A stretch of DNA of 55,558 bases, from contig JAJDTY010000002.1 in the NCBI GenBank assembly GCA_022826945.1, positions 1 to 55,558 of the forward strand, in the 5' to 3' direction. Under the pieces are notes generated by a model. That model ran no database searches. It had not been told where the DNA came from and was given only the letters and a program-made list of their open reading frames with translations. The position numbers were made by a program, and so were the translations under genes. Source of the stretch: Candidatus Binatia bacterium. Its GTDB lineage: Bacteria; Desulfobacterota; Binatia; Bin18. Below, in pieces: positions 33,775 to 41,961 of the stretch. Numbering within the stretch: the first letter of the stretch is position 1; each line of letters begins with the position of its first letter.

Positions 33775-34581
33775 TCAGAAGCGCCAGACCAGCAGAAACT
33801 GCGGTACGCTCTCGTCGTTCTTGGTGCCCAGTTTATGGTGCCAGAACTGGTACTCCATACCGATAAAAAGCCGGTTGGCCTCTTCCCTGAGCAACTTGCC
33901 CAGGTCCAGGCGGAACTGCGGCTGGGTATAAAACCAGCTTCTGACCCGACCGCCGAACTCGTTGGTCCGGCAATGGATATACTCGGCATGACCTTCGATG
34001 GAGAAGGACAGCTTGCCGATAGTGAAGGGGTAGGCCCAGTTGATGTCGAGCATAAAGCTGTCCGACTCTTTGGGGGCACCTCCGTTCGAGACACCTCGGC
34101 TGGCGTCGATGTAAGCGGTCAGGTCGGTATTCAGAAAGGCGAAGCCGGGCAGGTCCCAGGACGCGCGCAGACCGGGTAGAAACTTGATGACCTTGGCGTC
34201 TACGCTACCGTTAATGCCCCCGATCAGCGAAAAATCTTTGATCGGCCCGATCTTCAAATCCTTCTTCAGAATCCTACCCAGGCTCAGGGACAGATACCAT
34301 TCACCGTAGATTTCAGTGTGGTTGAAGCCGTCGTGCTCGACGTCTTCAATGAAGTCGGCAAAGAAGAAGCTCTCGCCATATTTCCAGCCCAGGGCGTTCT
34401 GCACGGTCAGGATAAAGGCATCCTGGTTAGCGTCCGAGAACGGGTTTTCGAGGTGTCCGTACTGAAAGTGCATCTCCGTCGTGCTCCACTCGACAAGGGC
34501 CGCGGTCGGCGAGGCTGTCAGTAAAAGCACGAAGACGGAAACGCAGAGAAAGTTCCTGGAGAGCTGGTACGCAGTTACCAT
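33775..34581 (-). CDS. Tsx-like outer-membrane channel protein
   Basis: 268 aa. Signal peptide 1-28 (FLCVSVFVLLLTASPTAA). The remainder is made of amphipathic beta strands with a terminal Phe (PQFLLVWRF), as in outer-membrane barrels. Segments such as WKYGESFFFADF match the Tsx/OmpK nucleoside-channel family. The gene converges with the propeller gene 7 bp away. No nucleoside catabolic genes adjoin it, so its solute is uncertain. Confidence 0.85.
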   Translation of the reverse strand: MVTAYQLSRNFLCVSVFVLLLTASPTAALVEWSTTEMHFQYGHLENPFSDANQDAFILTVQNALGWKYGESFFFADFIEDVEHDGFNHTEIYGEWYLSLSLGRILKKDLKIGPIKDFSLIGGINGSVDAKVIKFLPGLRASWDLPGFAFLNTDLTAYIDASRGVSNGGAPKESDSFMLDINWAYPFTIGKLSFSIEGHAEYIHCRTNEFGGRVRSWFYTQPQFRLDLGKLLREEANRLFIGMEYQFWHHKLGTKNDESVPQFLLVWRF

Positions 34582-34888
34582 TCTTTCGGTAGTGGCTCGG
34601 TTTGCAAATTCTTACAAGAAAAAACCTGCTTCTCTGTACTCTCCTTGTTATGCAAGCAGCTTGTACAACAAAGGCCCCTATCCGAGGCCGCCTTTGCTGT
34701 CAATCTTCTGTACTCCGGCTTGCTCGGGATTACCGACAACGATTGGGTGGGGGGATAGCGGGTGGGCCTTACGACCAGCAGACCATTCCGAGGAAGCGTT
34801 GTAGCCTTCCTCGGAATGGTCTGCTGGTCTTGTAGCGCGTTACATTTTCCTCCCCCGGCGGCATGTGTCGATGAGGGAGGTTTTTGGT
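34582..34888. other. Intergenic region with large palindrome, no gene seen
   Basis: This 307-bp gap lies between the Tsx-like gene start and the glutaredoxin gene end. It holds the 57-bp palindrome at 34773-34829 and a looser CCTCCC/GGGAGG inverted repeat around 34850-34880, which may end the glutaredoxin/BolA transcript. No open frame with a ribosome-binding site was found. Confidence 0.5.
34773..34829. repeat. Perfect 24-bp-arm palindrome
   Basis: The left arm (34773-34796, starting GACCAGCAGACC) and right arm (34806-34829, ending GGTCTGCTGGTC) are exact reverse complements over 24 bp, around a 9-nt loop. It is much longer than a usual terminator and has no T tract. It could be a mobile-element remnant or a strong bidirectional RNA hairpin. 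Confidence 0.85.
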
Positions 34889-35212
34889 TTAGCTTTCGAG
34901 GGCGGCCCGCACGAGGGGCTCAAGCTCTCCGCGGCTGTGCATTTCCTGGATAATGTCGCAGCCGCCGATAAATTCGCCGTTCACATAGATCTGCGGAATG
35001 GTTGGCCAGTTGGAATAGCGCTTGATGCCATCCCGAATGGCAGGATTCTGCAACACGTCGACGGTCTCGTACGGCACGCCCAAGGAGTCGAAAATCTGAA
35101 TGGTGGCGGCTGAGAACCCACACATTGGGAAGGTTGGATTGCCCTTCATATAGATAAGGACTTTGTTGTTCTTCACGGTCTCGTCAATATGCGCCTGTAC
35201 GCTATCTGCCAT
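34889..35212 (-). CDS. grxD: Monothiol glutaredoxin, Grx4/GrxD type
   Basis: 107 aa with the monothiol active site CGFS (Cys31-Ser34) in NPTFPMCGFSAATIQ, and the conserved WPTIPQIYVNGEFIGGCDI that binds glutathione. These proteins carry [2Fe-2S] clusters with BolA and deliver or sense iron-sulfur status. The BolA gene is 25 bp upstream in the same operon, which supports a functional pair. AGGAGGAGAA precedes the ATG at 35212. Confidence 0.96.
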   Translation of the reverse strand: MADSVQAHIDETVKNNKVLIYMKGNPTFPMCGFSAATIQIFDSLGVPYETVDVLQNPAIRDGIKRYSNWPTIPQIYVNGEFIGGCDIIQEMHSRGELEPLVRAALES

Positions 35213-35237
35213 GTTCTCCTCCTCGTGGGTTCGTGGC

Positions 35238-35534
35238 TTATGATTTGTGCGTTTCGATATTCACCAAGCCGGACTGCCGGGCATCGGCCTCAAATTCCTG
35301 GGGGGTCATGGTTTTGAGGGCTAAGGCATGAATGCGTTCAACCATGGCGTCCTGGAGGGCGCCATACACCAGTCGATGCCGGGCGACGGCATTCTTGCCG
35401 TCGAACGCCGCGGACACGACAACGGCTTCGTAGTGGTCCCCGCCACCGGTGTAATCGCGAATATGCACCTGCGCGTCAGGCAGGGCCGCGACAATGCGGG
35501 ACTGTATTTCATCGGCGGAAATAGGGGCCGGCAT
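35238..35534 (-). CDS. bolA: BolA family protein
   Basis: 98 aa from ATG 35534, with GGAGG 9 nt upstream. KH-like fold typical of Bol[32 protein letters not shown] holds the conserved His residues that ligate an [2Fe-2S] cluster shared with a monothiol glutaredoxin. Size is normal. First gene of the bolA-grxD operon, just downstream of a strong terminator that isolates it from the desulforedoxin-like gene. Confidence 0.95.
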   Translation of the reverse strand: MPAPISADEIQSRIVAALPDAQVHIRDYTGGGDHYEAVVVSAAFDGKNAVARHRLVYGALQDAMVERIHALALKTMTPQEFEADARQSGLVNIETHKS

Positions 35535-35658
35535 GGCTGTCAACCTCCACGCTTCACTCGGGATTCATACGAGCGGTTATTTGTTGTGACCCTGAGCAGT
35601 GCAGGCCATGCTATCTGAGTGCCTAGCGGTCTTGCAAGGTCGCTTGTGGGCGTCGTGA

Positions 35659-35688
35659 TAAAAAAAGGGCACCTTTCAAGCGGTGCCC
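35659..35688 (-). terminator. Rho-independent terminator
   Basis: On the minus strand GGGCACC/GGTGCCC (35667-35673 with 35682-35688, 8-nt loop) is followed by seven T (35660-35666). It ends the transcript of the desulforedoxin-like gene at 35749. Confidence 0.9.
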
Positions 35689-35748
35689 TGTATCGATAAT
35701 GCGGCCGTTCTCCCGGTTCGTTGCTCTCTGAGAGCTGCGCACGAGCGA

Positions 35749-35865
35749 CTATTTTTTCCGCATCTCAGCACCACAGCACTTGAGTGAGCCATCGCCACCC
35801 TTGGTCACGATGACCTGCACACCGCAGCTTCCACACAGATACATTTTCCCGAGTTGAGTTGCCAT
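35749..35865 (-). CDS. Desulforedoxin-like iron mini-protein, 38 aa
   Basis: ATG 35865 follows AGGAGG at ideal distance and opens a 38-codon frame. It carries CGSCG, then KCCGAEM, matching the CxxC ... CC rubredoxin-type iron site of desulforedoxin and of the desulfoferrodoxin N-terminal domain. It is shorter than most gene-calling cutoffs. It lies 22 bp after a crotonase gene and is followed by a strong terminator, so it is probably the last gene of that transcript. A paralogue is at 40655-40795. Electron transfer or metal binding is the likely role. Confidence 0.85.
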   Translation of the reverse strand: MATQLGKMYLCGSCGVQVIVTKGGDGSLKCCGAEMRKK

Positions 35866-35887
35866 ACTGCTGCCTCCTGTTTTTCTC

Positions 35888-36649
35888 TTAGCGTCCGGTA
35901 AACCGAGGTTTCCGCTTGGCTAAGAAAGATTCCACGCCCTCGGCCCGATCCTGGGTTGTCTGGAGAAGGGCATATAAGTCTTCTTCCAACCGCACCCCCT
36001 GATCGAGCGTCAGGTCCATTGCTTTATGTACCGCCTCTTTACCGAGTCGTAAAGCGACAGGGCCTTTGCCTAACAGACCGGATAGGACCTCGTCAACACG
36101 GGTCAAGAAGTCGTCCGTAGCAATCACCTCATTGACCAGTCCGATGCGATACGCCTCGGCAGCGTCAAGCTGTTTGCCGGTGAGGATGATTTCCAATGCC
36201 TTTGCCTGTCCGACTACACGCGGCAGGCGTTGCGTCCCTCCACCAAAAGGAATCATCTGCTCGGTCACCTGGGGGAGGCTGAACCGGGCTGTCGAAACGG
36301 CCAGACGGAGGTCGCAGGCGAGGGCCAACTCCAGACCGAGTCCGAACGCGTTGCCATTGAGAGCCGCTAGCGTCGGTTTTGTTATGGCCGCCAGCGCTTC
36401 GACGCACTGGATGGAACCGAACTGCTCCCGAATTCTCTGCGCGGTGTTGGCCGTTTGTGTCAGGCCCTTACAAAAATTGTGGGCCGAGCCGGTCAGGACA
36501 CCGATTTCGACCGCGTCGTCCTCCTCGATGGACTGGCAGGCGGCTGCCATCTCCTGGTCCAGCCGAGGCGTAAGCCGGTTACCCAGGCCCGGACACGATA
36601 GGCGCAGCCAGGCTACTTTCCCTTGAATTTCATACACCAGATCGGACAC
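35888..36649 (-). CDS. Enoyl-CoA hydratase/isomerase family protein
   Basis: 253 aa from GTG 36649 (AAGG 7 nt upstream). Crotonase fold: oxyanion loops HNFCKGL and NAFGLGLELALACD. The first catalytic Glu (Glu144 of rat enoyl-CoA hydratase) is kept in GLELALACD, but the second (Glu164, usually PE) is Gln in LPQVTEQM. This suggests isomerase or another crotonase activity rather than plain hydration. It lies below a terminator that separates it from the acyl-CoA ligase gene and 22 bp above the desulforedoxin-like gene. Confidence 0.9.
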   Translation of the reverse strand: MSDLVYEIQGKVAWLRLSCPGLGNRLTPRLDQEMAAACQSIEEDDAVEIGVLTGSAHNFCKGLTQTANTAQRIREQFGSIQCVEALAAITKPTLAALNGNAFGLGLELALACDLRLAVSTARFSLPQVTEQMIPFGGGTQRLPRVVGQAKALEIILTGKQLDAAEAYRIGLVNEVIATDDFLTRVDEVLSGLLGKGPVALRLGKEAVHKAMDLTLDQGVRLEEDLYALLQTTQDRAEGVESFLAKRKPRFTGR

Positions 36650-36663
36650 ACCGATACCTTAAC

Positions 36664-36688
36664 AAAAAGGGCGTCCGAAAGGACGCCC
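36664..36688 (-). terminator. Rho-independent terminator after acyl-CoA ligase gene
   Basis: On the minus strand GGGCGTCC/GGACGCCC (36669-36676 with 36681-36688, 4-nt loop) is followed by TTTTTG. It lies 8 bp past the ligase stop. Confidence 0.9.
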
Positions 36689-36695
36689 CTGCTCA

Positions 36696-38249
36696 CTATT
36701 CGTACTGCGCTTTCAGCTCTTTCTTGAGGACTTTGCCTAACGGGTTCTTGGGCAGTTCGTCCAGGAAATTGATCTCCCCTGGTTTCTTGAAGCTGGCCAG
36801 CCGTTCCTTACAGAAATCGCCAACTTCGTCCGCGGTAGCCGTCTGGCCCGGCTTGAGGGCGACAAAGGCCACGATCTTTTGCCCCCAATCGACGTCAGGC
36901 ACACCGATAATGGCCGCTTCATCGACTGCCGGATGGGCGTGCAGGACCGCTTCGATTTCAGCCGGTGCAATGTTTTCACCGCCACGAATGATGATGTCGT
37001 CCTTGCGGCCAACTAAGTAGACATAGCCGTCTTCGTCGATATAGCCCATGTCGCGGGTATGTAGCCAGCCGTTTTCGTCCAACAGGGCGGCGGTCGCGCT
37101 TTCCTGATTGGCGTAGCCCTTCATCACGCGAGGAGTGCGAATGACAACCTCACCGATCTCATTGGCCGGCATCTCCTTATTATCGTCATCAAGAACCTGG
37201 ACTTCCACATCCGGCAGGGGTTTACCGACCGAGGTCAGACGCTTCAGATTGCGCTCAACCTCTTCCGGCGTGCCGTTCAGCTTATGGTCGTCCGGTCCAA
37301 GGACGGTCAGGGTCGAGTTGGTTTCGGTCTGACCGAAGGCGTTCACAAAACCGGTCGAGTCCGGGAACATATCAATGGCCTTACGAATGACGGGGAAGGC
37401 CATGGGAGCGCCGCCATAGGAGACGTTCTGCAAACTCGACAGATCATAGTTCGAGAACTCGGGATGATCGATGAGTTGTTTCATCATCGTGGGCACGACA
37501 AAGGCGTGCGTCACCTGCTCGTTCTGGACGGCCTCCAACCACTCCTGGGTATCGAACTGACGCAGGATGGCGATCTTCCGGCCGTTCCACAGCGCGGTCA
37601 TGATGTTCATCGTGCCGGCAATATGGTAGAGCGGCGCGCACAACAACGAAGTGCCACGTGGAGTCCCGTCCGCCATCTCGACGGTACCGATGACATAGTT
37701 GGTGAATCCGCCGTAGGTCAGCATCACACCCTTGGGCAAAGACGTCGTGCCACTGGTATACATCAGGATGGACAGGTCGCCCTCATCTACCTCGGCCTCT
37801 TCGATGTCGGGCGAACCCTGCTCAATAAAGTCGTCGTAGTGCAGCATATCGTCACGCCGCGTTTCGATCGTGACATATTTTTCCACGCAGCCGAGATTGG
37901 GTTTGAGGCTATTGATCAGGTCGATATAGCGATCGCCCACAAACAGAATTTTGCTCTCCGCCGCGGTAATCATATATTCCAATTCCGGGGGCTTGGCCCG
38001 ATAGTTTAGCGGTACAAAAGTCGCGCCCAGCGTCGCTGTGGCATAATAGGTCTCGATGTACTCATTGCAGTTTGTCTGTAAGATCGCCACGCGGTCACCA
38101 GCCTGAATCCCTTGGTCGCGCAAACTGCTGGCCAGCCGTTTGACCCGATCCAGCAGTGTTCCATAGGTCAACCGGTTACCTTCGAAAGCCAGGATCTCTT
38201 GGTCCGGAAACATCATGCCCGGAATACCGATGAACTGTGACGTATTCAT
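36696..38249 (-). CDS. AMP-dependent acyl-CoA ligase
   Basis: 517 aa. ANL superfamily: P-loop MYTSGTTSLPKGV near residue 163, ATP motif NAFGQTETN, hinge and adenylate-binding GWLHTRDMGYIDEDGYVYLVGRKDDIIIRGGENI, and the catalytic Lys in NPLGKVLKKEL near the end. It activates a carboxylic acid, fatty or aromatic, to its CoA ester in the cytoplasm. It starts 2 bp after the stop of a crotonase gene, so both act on the same CoA intermediates. GGAGTAGGC precedes ATG 38249. Confidence 0.94.
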   Translation of the reverse strand: MNTSQFIGIPGMMFPDQEILAFEGNRLTYGTLLDRVKRLASSLRDQGIQAGDRVAILQTNCNEYIETYYATATLGATFVPLNYRAKPPELEYMITAAESKILFVGDRYIDLINSLKPNLGCVEKYVTIETRRDDMLHYDDFIEQGSPDIEEAEVDEGDLSILMYTSGTTSLPKGVMLTYGGFTNYVIGTVEMADGTPRGTSLLCAPLYHIAGTMNIMTALWNGRKIAILRQFDTQEWLEAVQNEQVTHAFVVPTMMKQLIDHPEFSNYDLSSLQNVSYGGAPMAFPVIRKAIDMFPDSTGFVNAFGQTETNSTLTVLGPDDHKLNGTPEEVERNLKRLTSVGKPLPDVEVQVLDDDNKEMPANEIGEVVIRTPRVMKGYANQESATAALLDENGWLHTRDMGYIDEDGYVYLVGRKDDIIIRGGENIAPAEIEAVLHAHPAVDEAAIIGVPDVDWGQKIVAFVALKPGQTATADEVGDFCKERLASFKKPGEINFLDELPKNPLGKVLKKELKAQYE

Positions 38250-38251
38250 GC

Positions 38252-38965
38252 CTACTCCTTTACCAGTGCAAATAAATTTTGTTCCAGTCGTAAGCCATCG
38301 GATAAATTGAGGTCAGCGCCCTGTCGGACGGCCCGTTTTGCCAGCCTTACAACTGTTGGATTATAACGGGACAGTGTGTATGCCAGAGATTTGGCCTCCG
38401 TCAAGAGGGTAGCTAGGGGAACCACCTGATTTACCAGGCCAATCTGGAGAGCTTGGTCGGCCTTCAGCCGCTTGCCGGTGAGGACCATGTCTAGGGCGCG
38501 GCCCAGCCCGATGGTACGGGGTGCGGTCTGCGTCCCGCCTACCCCAGGGATCATACCCAGGCCGGTTTCCGGTAGAAAAAAGACCGTATCGTCCGCGGCA
38601 ATGCATAAATCACACAGCAGCGCCATTTCCATCCCGCCGCCGACGGTATAGCCGTGGACCGCCGCAATGGTCGGTTGAGGCAGGTGCAGCAGCAGCCCCC
38701 AGTTATCCCGTTGCCAGCGCACTTCACGAGCCCGCGCCGGAGAGGGAGCTGAACCGAACTCTGACACATCTCCGCCGGTAGAAAAGGCCGGGCCTTCCCC
38801 GCGCAAGATCATGACCCGGACCTCAGGGTCGTCCCGGACGGCCCTGAGAATTTCGTGCAAATCGTCCCGCATCTCCACGTTATAGGCGTTGAGCATGTCA
38901 GGCCGGTTGAGGCTGACAACGGCGACACTACCGTCTTTTTCGTACAGGACTGCGGGAGAAGGCAT
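38252..38965 (-). CDS. Enoyl-CoA hydratase
   Basis: 237 aa. Crotonase fold with both catalytic glutamates: GGGMEMALLCD (Glu144 equivalent) and LPETGLGMIPGVGGTQ (Glu164 equivalent). Oxyanion-loop FSTGGDVSEF is present. A genuine hydratase is likely. It ends 2 bp before the acyl-CoA ligase ATG, so the two are co-translated. Its weak ribosome-binding site, AAAGAG, lies right beside the end of dispersed palindromic element copy 3. The C-terminus is slightly short for the family (usually about 255-260). Confidence 0.93.
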   Translation of the reverse strand: MPSPAVLYEKDGSVAVVSLNRPDMLNAYNVEMRDDLHEILRAVRDDPEVRVMILRGEGPAFSTGGDVSEFGSAPSPARAREVRWQRDNWGLLLHLPQPTIAAVHGYTVGGGMEMALLCDLCIAADDTVFFLPETGLGMIPGVGGTQTAPRTIGLGRALDMVLTGKRLKADQALQIGLVNQVVPLATLLTEAKSLAYTLSRYNPTVVRLAKRAVRQGADLNLSDGLRLEQNLFALVKE

Positions 38966-38976
38966 ACACGCTCTTT

Positions 38977-39031
38977 AAAGAGTAAACGTGTCCAGCATCT
39001 CATGCTGTACTGGAGGACACGTTTACTCTTT
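38977..39031. repeat. Dispersed palindromic element, copy 3
   Basis: Arms AAAGAGTAAACGTGTCC (38977-38993) and GGACACGTTTACTCTTT (39015-39031) are perfect reverse complements. The centre contains a nested hairpin AGCAT/ATGCT. The right end overlaps the TAA stop (39030-39032) of the amidohydrolase gene. The left end forms a 12-bp palindrome CTCTTTAAAGAG (38971-38982) just upstream of the crotonase start. Confidence 0.9.
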
Positions 39032-40577
39032 ATGCCGAATAGACAATCTGGCCGTCAATGATCGTTGTCTGGACGTTTACCCGGCTGAGTGCTTCAGCCG
39101 GGAGTCTCGTCAGGTCGCTGTCGAGGATAACCACATCCGCACGCATGCCGGGGGCGATGCTGCCGGTCTGATCTTCCTCAAACCCGACCCAGGCTCCTGC
39201 TTGAGTGAACAGACCCATTGCCTCAAGACAGGACAAGCACTCGGCGGGATTGAGAGTCATTCCGGTGTGGGACTGGCGCGTAACGGCAGCCTGAATCGCG
39301 ACCAATGGGGCCTGTGGGGCGATCGGACAATCTGAGCTGCCGACAACGGGAATGTTGTGATCTCGGAAGCTTTTCGTCCGGTACAGCCAATCGTGCACAT
39401 CTGTATCAACTTCTGCTGCATATTTATCGCCATAAAAATGCAGAAAGCCCGGCTGTATCACCACCGCGCAGCCTGTCTCGGCCAGGGTGTGGAGAAACGG
39501 TGGAGGACAGAGCGTGCAGTGTTCAATACGATGACGATGATCGTGGCGAGGCAGTCGCCCTTGTGCATGCTGAATCGCTTCGAGGGCCGCGCAGACAGGG
39601 GCCTCTTCAACAGCATGGATGGCGACCTGAAACCCGTGGCGATGCACCTGCCAGACCATTGCCGCTAGGTCGTCTAGCGGCGGATATAATTCACCTCCGC
39701 TTTCGTGCAGCATAATTTTAATACTGCCAAGCCGAACTTGGCCGGACCGGTCAAAGGCGGTGAGGCCAGCCTCTCGCACCTGAGAGAACGCCTCAACCCC
39801 GACCATAACGGTTGCATGGGGACGTAGGACGCCGTTGGCTCGTAAGGCGGCGAAGCGTCCGAGGGCCTCAAGCGTGTTGCCGGCACTGGCATCGTGAAAC
39901 GAACAGACTCCGTGTCTGAGGAGTTTGCTGTTGACCTGTTGTAATCCGGCCTGAAACTCTTGCGCCGGAAGTGGAGGCATGGCAGTCCGCAGAAACGACT
40001 CTAACTCGTAGACCACGCCCGTTGGTTGTCCGCTTGCGTCGCGTTCGACGTTTCCACCATTTGGCGGGATAAACTGGGCGTGGATGCCGGTTTGCCAGAG
40101 CGCGGCGCTATTCAGAACGGCAGCATGGCCGGTCCGATGACGCAGGATTACAGGTTTGTCGGTCGAGATGGCGTCAAGGTCGCGTCGATTCGGATGGCGT
40201 TTCTCGTTGAGAAAAAACTCATCATAGCCATAACCGCGCAGCCAGTCTTGCGAGCCGAGAGCCTCCAGGCGTGCCTGGAGTTGAGACTGGACTTCAGCAA
40301 TCGACCGGGCTGTACTCAGGTCTGCGCCGCAGTAGCGACTCGCCCAGGCAAAGAGATGCAGGTGAGGGTCGATAAAGCCCGGCAGTACCGTTTCCCCGGC
40401 ACACGATAGGGTCTGTGTTTTCGGAGAGACAAAGGCGCGTAGTTCCTGCTCAGTGCCGACCGCGAGGATTTTTCCTGCCGCAATAGCAACGGCCTGGGCT
40501 TCAGGCCGGTCTGGGTCAAAGGTGAGAACATGCCCACCGTAGAGCAGCAGATCCGCAGTGTGGGGTACGGAAGACAT
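39030..40577 (-). CDS. YtcJ-type amidohydrolase (Amidohydro_3 family)
   Basis: 515 aa. Metal site of amidohydrolases: HLH in LPGFIDPHLH near residue 72, later His in VAIHAVEE and HRIEHC, and Asp in VGSSDCPIAP. N- and C-terminal beta sandwich parts (LLLYGGHVLTF, ADVVILDSDL) are complete. The family hydrolyses C-N bonds of varied small molecules; the substrate is unknown. No signal peptide. It may share a transcript with the crotonase and ligase downstream, if palindromic element copy 3 does not terminate. A terminator at 40588 lies upstream. Confidence 0.92.
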   Translation of the reverse strand: MSSVPHTADLLLYGGHVLTFDPDRPEAQAVAIAAGKILAVGTEQELRAFVSPKTQTLSCAGETVLPGFIDPHLHLFAWASRYCGADLSTARSIAEVQSQLQARLEALGSQDWLRGYGYDEFFLNEKRHPNRRDLDAISTDKPVILRHRTGHAAVLNSAALWQTGIHAQFIPPNGGNVERDASGQPTGVVYELESFLRTAMPPLPAQEFQAGLQQVNSKLLRHGVCSFHDASAGNTLEALGRFAALRANGVLRPHATVMVGVEAFSQVREAGLTAFDRSGQVRLGSIKIMLHESGGELYPPLDDLAAMVWQVHRHGFQVAIHAVEEAPVCAALEAIQHAQGRLPRHDHRHRIEHCTLCPPPFLHTLAETGCAVVIQPGFLHFYGDKYAAEVDTDVHDWLYRTKSFRDHNIPVVGSSDCPIAPQAPLVAIQAAVTRQSHTGMTLNPAECLSCLEAMGLFTQAGAWVGFEEDQTGSIAPGMRADVVILDSDLTRLPAEALSRVNVQTTIIDGQIVYSA

Positions 40578-40587
40578 AGCCCCCAGC

Positions 40588-40618
40588 CAAAAAAGAAAGA
40601 GCGAGGTTTCCCCCGCTC
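40588..40618 (-). terminator. Rho-independent terminator
   Basis: On the minus strand GAGCGGGG/CCTCGCTC (one G-U pair, GAAA loop, 40599-40618) is followed by TTTCTTTTTT. It ends the Rieske-leucine dehydrogenase-ygfZ-desulforedoxin transcript. Confidence 0.88.
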
Positions 40619-40654
40619 CTCACTGTCCTTTGTACTATTTGTAACGGACTGTTA

Positions 40655-40795
40655 TCAGTCAGACGATGGAAGCGGCTTGGCCTCCTTGAGCGGCATTTCT
40701 TTCTCGCAGCACTGGAGTGCGCCGTCGCCCGGCTTATTGCAGAGCACCTCGGCCCCACACTCTTCACACATATAGCGTTTACCCAGTTGTGCCAT
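40655..40795 (-). CDS. Desulforedoxin-like iron mini-protein, 46 aa
   Basis: ATG 40795 follows ACAGGAGGGATCA. The 46-residue product has CEECG near the start and LQCCEKEM about 18 residues later: the CxxC ... CC iron site of desulforedoxin. A polar tail (KEAKPLPSSD) follows. It is homologous to the 38-aa protein at 35749-35865: both open MA, then QLGK and a Tyr-x-Cys. It is the last gene before a strong terminator, 38 bp after ygfZ, in an operon of redox and Fe-S genes. Confidence 0.85.
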   Translation of the reverse strand: MAQLGKRYMCEECGAEVLCNKPGDGALQCCEKEMPLKEAKPLPSSD

Positions 40796-40833
40796 TGATC
40801 CCTCCTGTCATGATATGCCTCTACAAGTAATAT

Positions 40834-41907
40834 CTACTGTAGAAACGGCAACTTGGTCACTTCGGCTATCATATCCGTGTCCGGCCTGTCAATCCGCAGC
40901 CGGGTGCCCGGCTCGCTATGTTCGCGCCGGACATATCCCAGAGCAATCGGCCGGCCCAGGGTTGGGGAGGTTGCGACACTGGTCAGCCAGCCGACTTCCT
41001 TGTCGTCCTTTAAAAGTCGGTCGCCTCGTGTCGGCAACACATCCTGCCCTTCATCTTGCAGTAGAAACCCGATGAGCAGACGATTCATATGTCCACGCGC
41101 CGACGCCCGCTCGACGACTTCCTGTCCCAGATAACAGCCCTTATTAAAACTAATGGCTCGGTCGAGGCCGACCTCCAGCACGATTCTATCCTCGTCCATA
41201 TCGAGGCCATACCACGGAATGCCGGCCTCAACGCGCAGCATATTCAGCGCAGTGTGGCCGACGGGAAGCAGCCCGTCCAGCTGGGCGAGAGCCTGCCAGA
41301 CGACGGCTGCCCGGTCGCTGGGAACGTGGAACTCATAGCCACTCTTGCCGGTCTGGTCGGAGCGAATCACCCGGACCTGGACATCTGCAATCGTCGTGTC
41401 CCGGTGCTGTAATTCTTGCTCCGGCAAGGAAGAGAGACCGGCTGTCGTCAGGACCTCTGCCGCGGTCGGACCCTGGACCGCAAGAGTGACTTGGCGGGCG
41501 CTCAGGTCTTCGATCTCCACATCGTCGGCAATGATAAAACGGTCGAGGGCTTCAACCGTCTTCTCCTTGATACGGGCATCAAGGTCGAGGAGGATTGCCG
41601 ACTCTTCCGCATAGACGCGCAAATCCGCCACGATCCGTCCCTGCTCTGTCAATAACGTTGCCGGACAGCCATCGCCGGGTCGCAGAGCTTTGACATCGTT
41701 TGACAACATGCCCTGCAGAAAATCGCTCCGATCCTCTCCCGTGAATTTCACCTGGGTGCGAAAGGAAAGGTCGATCAGCCCAGCCTTTTCGCACACGACC
41801 GCGTATTCGTCCTGTGGGCTGGTGAAGGCGTTCGGCAGCTCAACGCCGCGATCATTGGTGAGCGATATACCATGGCTTTCAAGCCAGACAGACAACGCGC
41901 TTTTCAT
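40834..41907 (-). CDS. ygfZ: YgfZ/GcvT-like folate-binding protein
   Basis: 357 aa. Aminomethyltransferase-like fold with the diagnostic YgfZ motif KGCYLGQE near residue 260, whose Cys is needed for function in the family. YgfZ/IBA57 proteins help build or repair [4Fe-4S] clusters in a folate-dependent way. It lies between leucine dehydrogenase (54 bp upstream) and the desulforedoxin-like gene (38 bp downstream). No clear ribosome-binding site precedes ATG 41907. Confidence 0.9.
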   Translation of the reverse strand: MKSALSVWLESHGISLTNDRGVELPNAFTSPQDEYAVVCEKAGLIDLSFRTQVKFTGEDRSDFLQGMLSNDVKALRPGDGCPATLLTEQGRIVADLRVYAEESAILLDLDARIKEKTVEALDRFIIADDVEIEDLSARQVTLAVQGPTAAEVLTTAGLSSLPEQELQHRDTTIADVQVRVIRSDQTGKSGYEFHVPSDRAAVVWQALAQLDGLLPVGHTALNMLRVEAGIPWYGLDMDEDRIVLEVGLDRAISFNKGCYLGQEVVERASARGHMNRLLIGFLLQDEGQDVLPTRGDRLLKDDKEVGWLTSVATSPTLGRPIALGYVRREHSEPGTRLRIDRPDTDMIAEVTKLPFLQ

Positions 41908-41961
41908 AGTAAGGAGGCTATAGCAAAGAGGGATTTATGAGGAAAGGTCGAAAACGGTTCT

